A stretch of DNA of 64,000 bases, taken from contig CAXXMY010000020.1 in the NCBI GenBank assembly GCA_963663635.2, positions 62,001 through 126,000 of the forward strand, given 5' to 3'. Below the pieces are notes generated by a model that ran no database searches, was not told the origin of the DNA, and saw only the letters and a list, made by a program, of their open reading frames with translations. The translations under genes were made by a program, and so were the position numbers. Every line of letters begins with the position of its first letter. Position 1 is the first letter of the stretch. Origin of the DNA: Poriferisodalis sp963663635. Its GTDB lineage: Bacteria; Actinomycetota; Acidimicrobiia; Acidimicrobiales; Poriferisodalaceae. This document shows positions 52,731-61,031 of the stretch, one piece after another.

Positions 52731-54362
52731 ATGGACCGCCCGCTGCTCGTGTCGAGCATCATCTCGTTCGCTGCGCGTTCTCACTCGCACACCGACGTCG
52801 TCGCTTTTGACTCAAGCGGCACCCTCACCCGCACGAATTGGGGCGTGGTCGGTCAGCGTGCCCGCCGCGTGTCGGCCGCGCTCACAGCAGATGGGGTCAG
52901 GCCCGGCGACCGGGTGGCAACCATCGCATGGAACGATCACCGTCATCTCGAGGCCTACTACGGCATCACTGGGATCGGCGCCGTGCTCCACACGGTCAAC
53001 CCCAGGCTGCACGACGATCAGATTGCGTACATCCTCAACGACGCAGCCGATTCGGTGGTGTTCGTCGATCCCTCATTCGCCGAAATGGCCAATCGCGTCG
53101 CCCCCAGAGTGCCGAGCGTGCGCAAGTGGATCGTGCTCGGCGCGAGCGGCGCCGTCGGCGATCTACCTGGCGCAGTCGCATACGAGGACTGGCTCAACGC
53201 CTATCCGGACGGCGCCGAATGGCCCGATTTCGACGAACGCTCCGCTGCAACGCTGTGCTACACGTCTGGCACTACCGGCAATCCGAAGGGTGTCCTGCAG
53301 AGCCATCGATCCATCGTGCTGCAAACGTGGGCCTGCTGCACCGGCGATGGCCATGATGTGCACTCCGGGCACGCGGTGCTGGGCGCAGTGCCGATGTTCC
53401 ATGTGAACGGATGGGCGCTGCCATTCGCCACCGCCATGAGCGGAGCGAAGCTCGTGCTGCCCGGACCCGACCTGAGCCCTCAAGCGCTCGTCGATCTCAT
53501 CGAAGCCGAGGACATCACCTTTTCCGCGGGCGTGCCGACAATCTGGCTCAGCGTGGTGCAGTACCTGCAGGACAGCGGCCGCAGCGTGCCTTCGCTGCAG
53601 AAGGTCGCAGTCGGGGGCTCCGCCGCGCCCCGCGTGCTCATCGACACGCTCGAGGACGACTACGGCGTCACGGTCAGCCACATCTGGGGCATGACCGAGA
53701 TGACGCAGGGCACTTCGGGCCGTTTCACCCATCGCGTCGAGCGCATGGGCCGCGACGCCCAACGCGCCCGCCAGGCACGAGCAGGCAGGGAGCTTTACGG
53801 CATCGAGCTCCGAGTTGTCGGCGACGACGGCAACGCTGCGCCTCGCGACGGCGGCAGCGTCGGTGAGATTCAGGCTCGAGGGCCATGGATGTGCGGCGCG
53901 TACTACGAGGGACAGCTCACTGCTCCTGGCGCATACGACGACACTCACCTGCCGGCCGCCTACGGCGGATGGCTGCGCACGGGCGACGTCGGCGCGATCG
54001 ACAGCGAGGGCTACCTCACTCTCACCGACCGATCCAAGGACGTCATCAAGAGCGGCGGCGAGTGGATCAGCTCGATCGAGCTCGAGAACGCCGCCCTGGC
54101 CGCCCCAGGGGTCGCCGCCGCCGCTGTCATCGGCATGCCCCACGAGCGTTGGGGCGAGCGACCGTTGCTCATAGTCCAATTGGCGAACGGAGCGTCACTC
54201 GACCGAGCCGCGATTCTCGACTCCATCCGCCCGCGGGTCGCGTCGTGGTGGTTGCCCGACGACATCGTTGTCGCGGACCAGATTCCGCTGACCGGGACTG
54301 GCAAAATCGACAAGAAGCTTCTGCGCATGACCTACGCGGAGCACTCGTGGCCGTCATATTGA
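52731..54362 (+). CDS. AMP-dependent fatty/aromatic acid CoA ligase
   Basis: 543 residues from ATG 52731 (GAGGGGG upstream). ANL-family motifs: P-loop LCYTSGTTGNPKGV, the FHVNGW segment typical of medium/long-chain acyl-CoA ligases, IWGMTEMTQG, YGGWLRTGDVG and the C-terminal DRSKDVIKSGGEWIS hinge; the catalytic Lys lies in LTGTGKIDKKLLR. It activates a carboxylic acid to acyl-AMP and then acyl-CoA. Chain length cannot be read; neighbours suggest an unusual or aromatic acid. Confidence 0.93.
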   Translation: MDRPLLVSSIISFAARSHSHTDVVAFDSSGTLTRTNWGVVGQRARRVSAALTADGVRPGDRVATIAWNDHRHLEAYYGITGIGAVLHTVNPRLHDDQIAYILNDAADSVVFVDPSFAEMANRVAPRVPSVRKWIVLGASGAVGDLPGAVAYEDWLNAYPDGAEWPDFDERSAATLCYTSGTTGNPKGVLQSHRSIVLQTWACCTGDGHDVHSGHAVLGAVPMFHVNGWALPFATAMSGAKLVLPGPDLSPQALVDLIEAEDITFSAGVPTIWLSVVQYLQDSGRSVPSLQKVAVGGSAAPRVLIDTLEDDYGVTVSHIWGMTEMTQGTSGRFTHRVERMGRDAQRARQARAGRELYGIELRVVGDDGNAAPRDGGSVGEIQARGPWMCGAYYEGQLTAPGAYDDTHLPAAYGGWLRTGDVGAIDSEGYLTLTDRSKDVIKSGGEWISSIELENAALAAPGVAAAAVIGMPHERWGERPLLIVQLANGASLDRAAILDSIRPRVASWWLPDDIVVADQIPLTGTGKIDKKLLRMTYAEHSWPSY

Positions 54363-54569
54363 TCAGGCACGACTGCGCTCGGCTCGCTGGGCAGCGGAAG
54401 GCAATCGACGCGCAGACCCTCTGTGAGGAGCCCCACCGATAAACTGGCCTATCGGACGACGCGGACCTCGCTTTCGCCGGCAACGTCCACTCACGGCCGT
54501 CGAGGCCTTGGCGAGCCAAATGCGCCGAGGCCCACCCGTATCGCCGTTTCCCCACCGCGAGGAGTTCTC

Positions 54570-54872
54570 ATGGCTGCTGGTCGCACAACGTTTGAGAAAC
54601 TGCAGCGGGACCGGGCCAAGAAGGCCAAGGCCGACGCCAAGCGCGCGAAGCGCATGGGCAAGATCCCAGAGAGCGGACCGCTGGTCAGCACGGCCACGGT
54701 TCCCGACGGCGACGGGGCCGTCCTCGATGGCAGCCTCGACGAAGAACTGTCCGCCGCGGATCTGATTCGCCTCGTCGAAGAGGTGCAGACCCAGTTCGAC
54801 AACGAAGAGATCACCTTCGACGAATACGAGGAGCGCAAGATCGAGCTCCTCGCTCGTCTGCCCACCGACTGA
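54570..54872 (+). CDS. Small conserved charged protein
   Basis: 100 residues from ATG 54570 (GCGAGGAG upstream). Lys/Arg-rich N-terminus (FEKLQRDRAKKAKADAKRAKRMGK), an acidic middle and a helical C-terminus (LSAADLIRLVEEVQTQFDNEEITFDEYEERKIELLARL). The last part is a motif I associate with short conserved actinobacterial proteins of unknown function, similar to SHOCT-like tails. No function is assigned. The longer frame to 54423 lacks support. Confidence 0.7.
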   Translation: MAAGRTTFEKLQRDRAKKAKADAKRAKRMGKIPESGPLVSTATVPDGDGAVLDGSLDEELSAADLIRLVEEVQTQFDNEEITFDEYEERKIELLARLPTD

Positions 54873-54902
54873 GTCCCGCGGCGCGGCCCGCCGGTCACCG
54901 CG

Positions 54903-54926
54903 GTAGTCGCCTGTTAGAGTGACTAC
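54903..54926 (+). promoter_or_regulatory. Possible operator at the DHA2 exporter start
   Basis: GTAGTC at 54903-54908 and GACTAC at 54921-54926 form an inverted repeat spanning the GTG start (54919). If the message starts at the next GTG (54943), this repeat would sit in the promoter, a fitting site for the HxlR-type regulator encoded downstream. Weak evidence. Confidence 0.3.
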
Positions 54927-56331
54927 TACAAAACAAGTCAGTGTGGCGGATACGGGCCGTGTCTCGCGTCAAGCATGGAAAGTTCTGGGCGTCACGTCGC
55001 TCACCAACTTTGTCGTGGGACTTGACCTGTCCATCACCAACGTTGCGGTGCCCGACATCGGTCGGGAGTTCGCCGGCGCCAGCACCGCGGACATCTCGTG
55101 GGTGCTGACGTTCTACATGGTCATCTTTGCAGGCTTTCTCATCGTGGCCGGCAGGTGGGCCGACCGCTTCGGTCGCCTGCGAATGCTCAACATCGGCATC
55201 ACCTGCTTCGTGATCGGAGCGGCGTTGGCCGCCATCTCACCATCGCTGGTGGTCCTCATCGCGGTGCGGGGACTGCAGGGGGTCGGAGTGGCGATGATGG
55301 CCCCGGCGTCGCTCGGGCTGGCAGTCGCTGCATGGCCCATCGAACGGCGCGGCACCGCTGTCGCAGTCTGGAGCTCCACGCTCGCGCTGTCGACAGCAGT
55401 CGGCCCTGTCGTCGGCGGCCTCTTGATCGAATTCGGCTCGTGGCGCTGGGCCTACGCGCTGAACATTCCGGTGGGCTTGATCGCCCTGGTGAGGGGAACA
55501 CGGGTGCTGACCGAGAGCGCACGCCACCCCGAAGCCAGTCGCCCCGACCTGATCGGCGCAGCGCTTCTCGGCGGCGCAACAGCCGGCGGGGTCCTGGCAA
55601 TCGTGCAGGGGCAAGAATGGGACTGGACATCGCCCGCAGTGCTTGGACTGCTGGGGATATGCGCAGTGTCGATCATCGCGGTTGCTCGCCGCACCGCGCG
55701 GCATCCCGACCCGATCGTGCCGAGAACGCTCTTGGCCGTGTCGTCGTTCCGAATCGCCTCGAAGTCGCTTTTGCTGTTCGGCCTCGGATTCTTCTCCTCG
55801 CTCCTGGCGATGGTGCTGTACCTCACCGAGATCGCCGGTTATTCCACCGTGACGGTCGGTCTCGCGATCATCACGCTGCCCATCGCAGCGATGGTGTCGG
55901 CCAATGTCAGTGGACCCCTCGCCGACCGCTTCGGCTTCCGAGCCGTCGCGATTCCCGGAATGCTGCTGTTCACCATGGGTGCGCTGTGACTCTGCGTGAG
56001 AGCGGGAAACGACCCGAACTACCTGCTGGATCTGTTTCCGGGTCTTCTGCTGGCTGGAACTGGCATCGGGGCGGGACCAGCCATCCTGAACGGGGCTGGC
56101 GTCTCCGAAGTCAACCCTGCGCACTTCAGCGTCGCCGGAGCGGTCACCCAGACCGCACGGCAGCTCGCCGGCGCGATCGGTGTGGCCATCCTGGTTGCCA
56201 TTCTCGGTACCAGCGCATCTGGCAACCCCACCGTCGGCACCTTTCGATGGGCGTTCTTGTTCCTTGCGACCGCCTCAGCTTTGGCGAGCTTGGTGGCCAT
56301 TCGGCTTCCCGCCCGGGCGTCGGCTGCATAG
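54919..56331 (+). pseudogene. MFS exporter (DHA2/EmrB-QacA type) with an in-frame TGA
   Basis: The frame reads through a full 14-helix-type drug exporter: LTNFVVGLDLSITNVAVPDIG, ISWVLTFYMVIFAGFLIVAGRWADRFGRLR (motif A), GLQGVGVAMMAPASLGL (motif B region), LSTAVGPVVGGLLIEFGSWRWAYALNIPVG (motif C) and a second half. A TGA at 55987-55989 interrupts MLLFTMGAL-stop-LCVRAGNDPNYLLDL; the frame then continues unchanged to 56331. Related exporters have Trp there, so TGG to TGA is the simplest reading. If not a sequencing error, the product is truncated after about 356 residues. GTG 54919 or 54943 as start. Confidence 0.82.
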
Positions 56332-56422
56332 CTCCGTTGCATCGCCCCGTTGCATCGCCCCGCTGGCCAGCCTCAGAGCGGTCGCTCCGGGGTCAGACCT
56401 CACCATTTGGTACGTTGATCAC

Positions 56423-56794
56423 ATGAAGCGCAAGAGCTTTGAGCACATGGCGTGCCCCATCGCGCAGTCGCTCGAACGCGTCGGTGAATGGTGGACGCCG
56501 CTGATACTGCGTGACACCGTCCTCGTCGGTCTCACCCGCTTCGATGACATCCAAACCAACCTCGGAATCGCTCCGACAGTGCTCGCCAGTCGACTCAATC
56601 ACCTCGTCGAGGGCGGCCTGCTCGAACGACGCCAGTACACCGACCGCCCCCCGCGCTTCGAGTACGTCCCGACTGAGGCCGCCGAGGACTTCAGGCCAGT
56701 CCTCGAAGCGCTCGCAACGTGGGGACAGAAGTGGACCTCCAGCCCGCCGGCCGACGCCGACTGGCGCCCTCCGCTGACTGGCGCCCTCCGCTGA
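56423..56794 (+). CDS. HxlR-type transcriptional regulator
   Basis: 123 residues from ATG 56423. MACPIAQSLERVGEWWTPLILRD contains the conserved N-terminal Cys and WW/LILRD of HxlR proteins. The winged helix follows (FDDIQTNLGIAPTVLASRLNHLVEGGLLERRQY, wing RPPRFEYVPTEAAEDFRPVL). It probably controls the adjacent DHA2 exporter. The C-terminal codons (DWRPPLTGALR) and the stop are inside a five-copy 17-bp tandem repeat, so the tail length may vary. Confidence 0.9.
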   Translation: MKRKSFEHMACPIAQSLERVGEWWTPLILRDTVLVGLTRFDDIQTNLGIAPTVLASRLNHLVEGGLLERRQYTDRPPRFEYVPTEAAEDFRPVLEALATWGQKWTSSPPADADWRPPLTGALR

Positions 56795-56843
56795 CTGGCG
56801 CCCTCCGCTGACTGGCGCCCTCCGCTGACTGGCGCCCTCGGCT
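56759..56843 (+). repeat. Five tandem copies of a 17-bp unit
   Basis: GACTGGCGCCCTCCGCT repeated at 56759, 56776, 56793, 56810 and 56827; the first four are identical, and the last has one change (CTCGGCT). The unit length is not a multiple of three, and the repeat contains the HxlR stop codon. Confidence 0.95.
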
Positions 56844-56900
56844 GATGCATCGGCTCGGTCGAGGGAGCCCTCGTGCCCGCCGGGTTGAACAGCGCTGCTG

Positions 56901-57659
56901 TTAGCCGTCGACGGTCGTTGCGTCAGCCCGATGCACGGACACCGCGTAGTCGCCACCGTCGAACGGTGCACCCTGCCACGTTGAGTATCGAGCTTCGAGC
57001 GCGAGTCGATTGCGCTCAGCGAGCGCGTCGTAGACGTGCAGCTGCAGGTAAGCGTCGCTGAGCTGGAAGCCTGCCACCAGCACTCCGCTAGGCCGCAGAT
57101 GCGCTGCCAGATTTGCAACAACGGCGGCCTCGGTGCCGCGCTCGAGGAAGATCATGACGTTGCCGGCAGCCACCACCGCGTCGAAGCGGCGCGGGCGCTC
57201 GCCTAACAGGCGGCGCGGATTGGTGACGGCCTGCGCGGTGACGCCACTCTTTTCCCGCTCTTGTTCGCCGCGCTCACGGGCCGCTCGGGCCACGGCCTCG
57301 CTGTCGTTGTCGATGTGCACCCGCTCGTCGCTGCCTATCCGCTCGGCCTCTGAGTCAATGACAACAGTGCTCGCGAGGTCGCCCTGCAGCCATCCCAGCT
57401 CGGGCGCCTTCGCCCGGGCGAGGTCGAGCATTGCTGGGTCCAGGTCGACGCCGACCACCTCATAGCCGCGACTTGCGAGCTCGATGGCGACGCGGCCGGT
57501 GCCGCAGCCCGCATCGAGCACCGCAGCGCCCGACGGCACCAACGACGTAACCAGGTCCGCTTCGCCGTGCACAGACTCGCCGCGCGCAGCCATTTGCGCC
57601 CAGCGTGCGTCGTAGGTAGCTCCGCGGGGGATGTCGCCCCTGTCTTCCCAACGGCTCAG
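56901..57659 (-). CDS. SAM-dependent methyltransferase with an in-frame repeat insertion
   Basis: About 252 residues. Class I Rossmann features: AVLDAGCGTGRVAIELASRGYEVVGVDLDPAML (SAM-binding), GWLQGDLAS, FDAVVAAGNVMIFLERG and RPSGVLVAGFQL. Between GDLAS and RRFDAVV lie about 55 extra residues (IDSEAERIGSDERVH, SEAVARAARERGEQEREK) encoded by a copy of a dispersed repeat found elsewhere as intergenic DNA. The first ATG is 57593, but homologous-looking sequence (SRWEDRGDIPRGATYDARW) continues upstream to a CTG at 57659 with GGAGGA just before, overlapping the hydratase stop; I use that start tentatively. Substrate unknown. Confidence 0.78.
   Translation of the reverse strand: MSRWEDRGDIPRGATYDARWAQMAARGESVHGEADLVTSLVPSGAAVLDAGCGTGRVAIELASRGYEVVGVDLDPAMLDLARAKAPELGWLQGDLASTVVIDSEAERIGSDERVHIDNDSEAVARAARERGEQEREKSGVTAQAVTNPRRLLGERPRRFDAVVAAGNVMIFLERGTEAAVVANLAAHLRPSGVLVAGFQLSDAYLQLHVYDALAERNRLALEARYSTWQGAPFDGGDYAVSVHRADATTVDG
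57237..57352 (-). repeat. Dispersed repeat, copy 3, inside the methyltransferase gene
   Basis: The plus strand has GACGCCACTCTTTTCCCGCT, CGCTCACGGGCCGCTCGGGC, CACGGCCTCGCTGTCGTTG and GCTGCCTATCCGCTCGGCCT, matching copies 1 and 2 in order and orientation. It sits in frame in the methyltransferase gene. Confidence 0.72.
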
Positions 57660-58438
57660 CGGTCCTCCCAGTTCGGATCACGCTTCTGCGCAAATGCCGA
57701 AGCACCTTCGATCGCATCTGCGGACCCGAAGACCTCTTCGAGCGCCGGCTGCTGGTATGCCCAGAAATCGTCTTCGGACACTCCGAGCATGTCGCGAATG
57801 AGCCGCTTCGAGGCCCGAACGCCCATCGGCGCATTGCGAGCGATGCGTTCTGCGAGTTCCACCGCGACGTTCACCGCCTCGCCTCTTGGGCACACCCGGT
57901 TGACCATGCCGTGCTGGTGGGCAACTTCAGCGGTGATCGGCTCCGCTGTCAAGGCCATCTCCATAGCCAGGCTGTAGGGCAGTTGGCGCGGCAGGCGCAG
58001 CAGCGCTCCGGCGCCTGCGAACAGGCCCACGCCCACTTCAGGGATGCCCAGCAGCGTGCCTTCGGATGCCACGATGAGGTCACACGACAACGCCACTTCC
58101 AGCCCTCCTGCCAAAGCGAAGCGCTCCACGGCGGCGATGAGCGGCTTCGCCGCGCTGCGTTCGGCGATTCCGCCGAAACCACGACCGGGCGGGTTCGGCA
58201 TGGCACCGATGCCGCCGCCACTGACGAAGGCCTTGAGGTCCATGCCCGCGCTGAAGCCTCGCCCCGCCCCGGTCAGCACGCCGACTCGGACATCTGGATC
58301 GGCGTCGAGGTTGTCGAGAGCTTCGCCGAGCGCCTCCGACAGGGCCATGTTGAACGAGTTCATGGCGTCGGGACGATTCAACGTCAGGATCTGCACGTAG
58401 CCGCGCTGTTCGGTCAGCACAAGCGGTTCATCGCTCAC
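57656..58438 (-). CDS. Enoyl-CoA hydratase/isomerase (crotonase family)
   Basis: 260 residues from GTG 58438 (GAGGAGA upstream). Crotonase features: ILTLNRPDAMNSFNMAL, GVLTGAGRGFSAGMDLKAF (oxyanion hole), IAAVERFALAGGLEVALSCDLIVASE (second oxyanion Gly), GIPEVGVGLFAGAGALLRLPRQLP and the C-terminal trimer helix FGSADAIEGASAFAQKRDPNW. The hydratase catalytic Glu pair is only partly present (PEVGVGL has one Glu), so isomerase or other crotonase activity is possible. The frame is open far upstream to 58804 but has no support there. Overlaps the start of the methyltransferase gene. Confidence 0.9.
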   Translation of the reverse strand: MSDEPLVLTEQRGYVQILTLNRPDAMNSFNMALSEALGEALDNLDADPDVRVGVLTGAGRGFSAGMDLKAFVSGGGIGAMPNPPGRGFGGIAERSAAKPLIAAVERFALAGGLEVALSCDLIVASEGTLLGIPEVGVGLFAGAGALLRLPRQLPYSLAMEMALTAEPITAEVAHQHGMVNRVCPRGEAVNVAVELAERIARNAPMGVRASKRLIRDMLGVSEDDFWAYQQPALEEVFGSADAIEGASAFAQKRDPNWEDR

Positions 58439-58467
58439 GAGGTCTCCTCGGTAGGCGGAGCTGTCTT

Positions 58468-60117
58468 GTGAGCTCCGACGAATTGGTGAAATCGGCGACG
58501 CCGACGGCGCCGAATGTAGCCTCACCGAGCGGCGCGAATCCTCCGAGCGACCGCGGGTTTGGGGTTGGCATGGCGAGCGACGGCCCACCGGCAGCGGGCG
58601 AGGAAACGGGCAGCGACGAGGTCCGCGATCTGCTGGCTCGCATCGAGATGGCCGAGCCGTCCGAAGCTCCCATGCTGGTGCAGCTCCTGGCTCGCACGCC
58701 AGGTCTCCACCAGGCGCAGGGAGCAACCGCGCTGCGGGCTGCTCGGGCGCTGAGCGTCCATGGCGGGCCACAGCTGATGTCCATCGCCGGAGAGCTCGCA
58801 GCACGCGCCCACCGCGACGGCCAGGCAGGCGCCGGAGTCATCTTCGCTGAGTGCGCCGACAAGATGAGCTTGATGAGCGGCCGACCGCAGCAGTTCGGCA
58901 CGGTGGTCACTCATCATCTGGGTGACCTGGTGATAGCACCCGTCGACGACAGCGTCGACGACGACTCGCGCATACGGATGGGTCTACCGACGATCGCCGA
59001 GCGCCGCAGACAAATCGATCGACGCAACCGGGAACTCGCCCGTGAGCGCGCCGGCGAGAGCGGGTTGCCGCCGGGACAGCGGATCTGCCGCGTCTGGCGT
59101 GACCCCAATGCTGAGTTGCTGACCGCCCAACTGGAGGCCAATCCGGCGGGAGCGTGGGCCGACGACGATGAGCTGACGTTTGCGTGCCGCAGCGACGCCC
59201 TCGGCGTGCTTCCCGGGCCGGTCATCGAGCTGCCCATGTGGCGGATCGACGACAGCGACCTGTGGGCGATGACGGTGCGCATCGAGCGTCTCGAAGAAGC
59301 GGTGATCGGCTACGGCTTCTGGCCGCTCGACGATGGCGGCGGCCTGCTCGGCGGCCAGCGTGGCTCCGTGCCCCACCGGTATCGAGGTCCCCAAGCGCCT
59401 GCGGAACTGCCCTCGCACGCCGATGACGAACTACGGGGCACGACGCAGACGCACTCGGTGCCGAGCGTCGCGTTGCGAAACCAGCGCAAGGTCACGGTGT
59501 ATTTGCCACCGCAGCACACCCCTTCGGAACAGCTGCCGGTTCTCTACGCCACAGACGGCAGCATGGTCGGCCCATACCTGCGCCGGATCGACGCCGGCAT
59601 CGTCAACGGAACCGTGCCGCGCTTCGTGATGGTGGCGGCTCACTCGGCTCCAATGGGCGGCTACGGCAACGAGCGGGCCATGGAATATCTGCCCGGCTTC
59701 GACGATGACCGTTTCGATCGCCATCAGCGCTTCTTCGTGGAGGATCTCGCAGCGTGGGCGCAGAGCTCATTCGGCGTGTCCGACGACCGCAGCCAGCGGG
59801 GCGTGTTCGGCGCTTCGGACGGCGGCGGTCATGCGTTGGCCGTCGGGCACATGCATCGCGACAAATTCGGGCACGCGATGGCATATTCCACCGGTATGCC
59901 TCCGAACGAACGCATGAACTGGGACGCCAGCGAAGCGCCGTTCGTCCACCTGTGCGCTGGAACGCTCGAAGGCGGCTTCCATCAAGCCACTGAGGCCTGG
60001 GCAGCGTGGCTGCACTTCGCGAAGTCTCCCCACGAGTGGACCGAACGGGTGTGCGGGCACGACCTCATCCAGTGGATCGAGGAACTCCCTCGCGCCGTCG
60101 CGCGGGCTTGGGGCTGA
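58468..60117 (+). CDS. Esterase of the enterochelin-esterase/EsteraseD type with an uncharacterised N-terminal domain
   Basis: 549 residues from GTG 58468 (GGCGGAG upstream). Residues 1-320 hold no domain I recognise; the part RQIDRRNRELARERAGESGLPPGQRICRVW looks helical. The C-terminal half is an alpha/beta hydrolase: RKVTVYLPPQHTPSEQLPVLYATDG, FVMVAAHSAPMGG, RGVFGASDGGGHALAVGHMH (nucleophile Ser in GASDGG) and a late His (HQATEAW). Family members hydrolyse ester bonds of siderophores or other carboxylic esters. It is divergent from the hydratase with 29 bp between starts, and its TGA overlaps the next ATG by one base. Confidence 0.85.
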   Translation: MSSDELVKSATPTAPNVASPSGANPPSDRGFGVGMASDGPPAAGEETGSDEVRDLLARIEMAEPSEAPMLVQLLARTPGLHQAQGATALRAARALSVHGGPQLMSIAGELAARAHRDGQAGAGVIFAECADKMSLMSGRPQQFGTVVTHHLGDLVIAPVDDSVDDDSRIRMGLPTIAERRRQIDRRNRELARERAGESGLPPGQRICRVWRDPNAELLTAQLEANPAGAWADDDELTFACRSDALGVLPGPVIELPMWRIDDSDLWAMTVRIERLEEAVIGYGFWPLDDGGGLLGGQRGSVPHRYRGPQAPAELPSHADDELRGTTQTHSVPSVALRNQRKVTVYLPPQHTPSEQLPVLYATDGSMVGPYLRRIDAGIVNGTVPRFVMVAAHSAPMGGYGNERAMEYLPGFDDDRFDRHQRFFVEDLAAWAQSSFGVSDDRSQRGVFGASDGGGHALAVGHMHRDKFGHAMAYSTGMPPNERMNWDASEAPFVHLCAGTLEGGFHQATEAWAAWLHFAKSPHEWTERVCGHDLIQWIEELPRAVARAWG

Positions 60118-61031
60118 TGCCCGACGAGCATCGCCCATTCGACGGCGTCGGCGCGAGGCTCGAGCAGGGTCGCATCGACATCGACGGCGTCGGGATTGCG
60201 TACCGACGCCTCGCCCCGAGCGGCGTCGCGGCGCGGCAGGATGCAACGGGCGCCGTCGGGGTACTGGCACCGACCGTCGTCATGCTGCACGAGGGACTCG
60301 GCAGCATCACCCAGTGGCGTGACCTGCCCGGGGTGCTTGCTCGTCGATGCGGGCTCGAGGTGATCGCCTACGACCGGGGCGGCTACGGACGTTCGGACCC
60401 ATTCCCGTCCACCTACGGCGATGGCTTCATGACTCGCGAGGCCATCGAGACGCTGCCAGCGGTGCTGGAGGTTCTCGATGTGCAACAGCCCATCCTCGTA
60501 GGGCACAGCGACGGCGCATCGATTGCCCTCATCGCAGCCGGAATGGGTGCTGTGAGCCCGCTCGGGGTGGCCACGATCGCGCCGCACACGTTCATCGAGG
60601 ACATCTGCCTCGACGGCATCCGCTCGATCGACACCCACAGCGAGAGCGTCATCGGTGGCCTGGCGCGACACCACGATGACCCGCGCTTGGCGTTCGAACG
60701 CTGGCGAAATGTCTGGCTGACCGAAAATTTTCGGCGCTGGGACATCACCGAGCTGCTCGGCAACATCGCTTGCGATGTCCTGGTACTGCAAGGCGACGGT
60801 GACCAGTACGGCACCGACGCGCAAGTGACGACAATTGTCGAGCTGGCGCCCAATGCGACCGGCCACATCCTCGCGGACTGCGGTCACGTCGCCCACCGAG
60901 ATCAGCCCGACCTCATCGCCGACTACTTGGTTACGTTCGTCTCGGCGTGCGCTGCGCCCTATCGGGAGGCCGACACCGCGGCGAGAGCGTCGTCGGCGAT
61001 GAGGTCGGGTGCTTCCATCGGCCCGAAGTGA
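60117..61031 (+). CDS. Alpha/beta hydrolase
   Basis: 304 residues starting at ATG 60117 inside the upstream stop (TGATG), so translationally coupled to the esterase gene. VVMLHEGLGSITQWRDLPGVL (oxyanion), YDRGGYGRSDPF, ILVGHSDGASIALIAAG with nucleophile Ser, DVLVLQGDGDQYG (acid) and ADCGHVAHRDQPD (catalytic His). Related to haloalkane/ester hydrolases and C-C hydrolases; the substrate is unknown. Its last 73 bp overlap the convergent hydrolase gene 60959-61822. Confidence 0.88.
   Translation: MPDEHRPFDGVGARLEQGRIDIDGVGIAYRRLAPSGVAARQDATGAVGVLAPTVVMLHEGLGSITQWRDLPGVLARRCGLEVIAYDRGGYGRSDPFPSTYGDGFMTREAIETLPAVLEVLDVQQPILVGHSDGASIALIAAGMGAVSPLGVATIAPHTFIEDICLDGIRSIDTHSESVIGGLARHHDDPRLAFERWRNVWLTENFRRWDITELLGNIACDVLVLQGDGDQYGTDAQVTTIVELAPNATGHILADCGHVAHRDQPDLIADYLVTFVSACAAPYREADTAARASSAMRSGASIGPK

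Noticed and set aside
55987..55989. TGA as Trp or selenocysteine (alternative code)
   Set aside because: Many intact genes here end at TGA at the expected family length, and no SECIS-like hairpin is visible after the codon.
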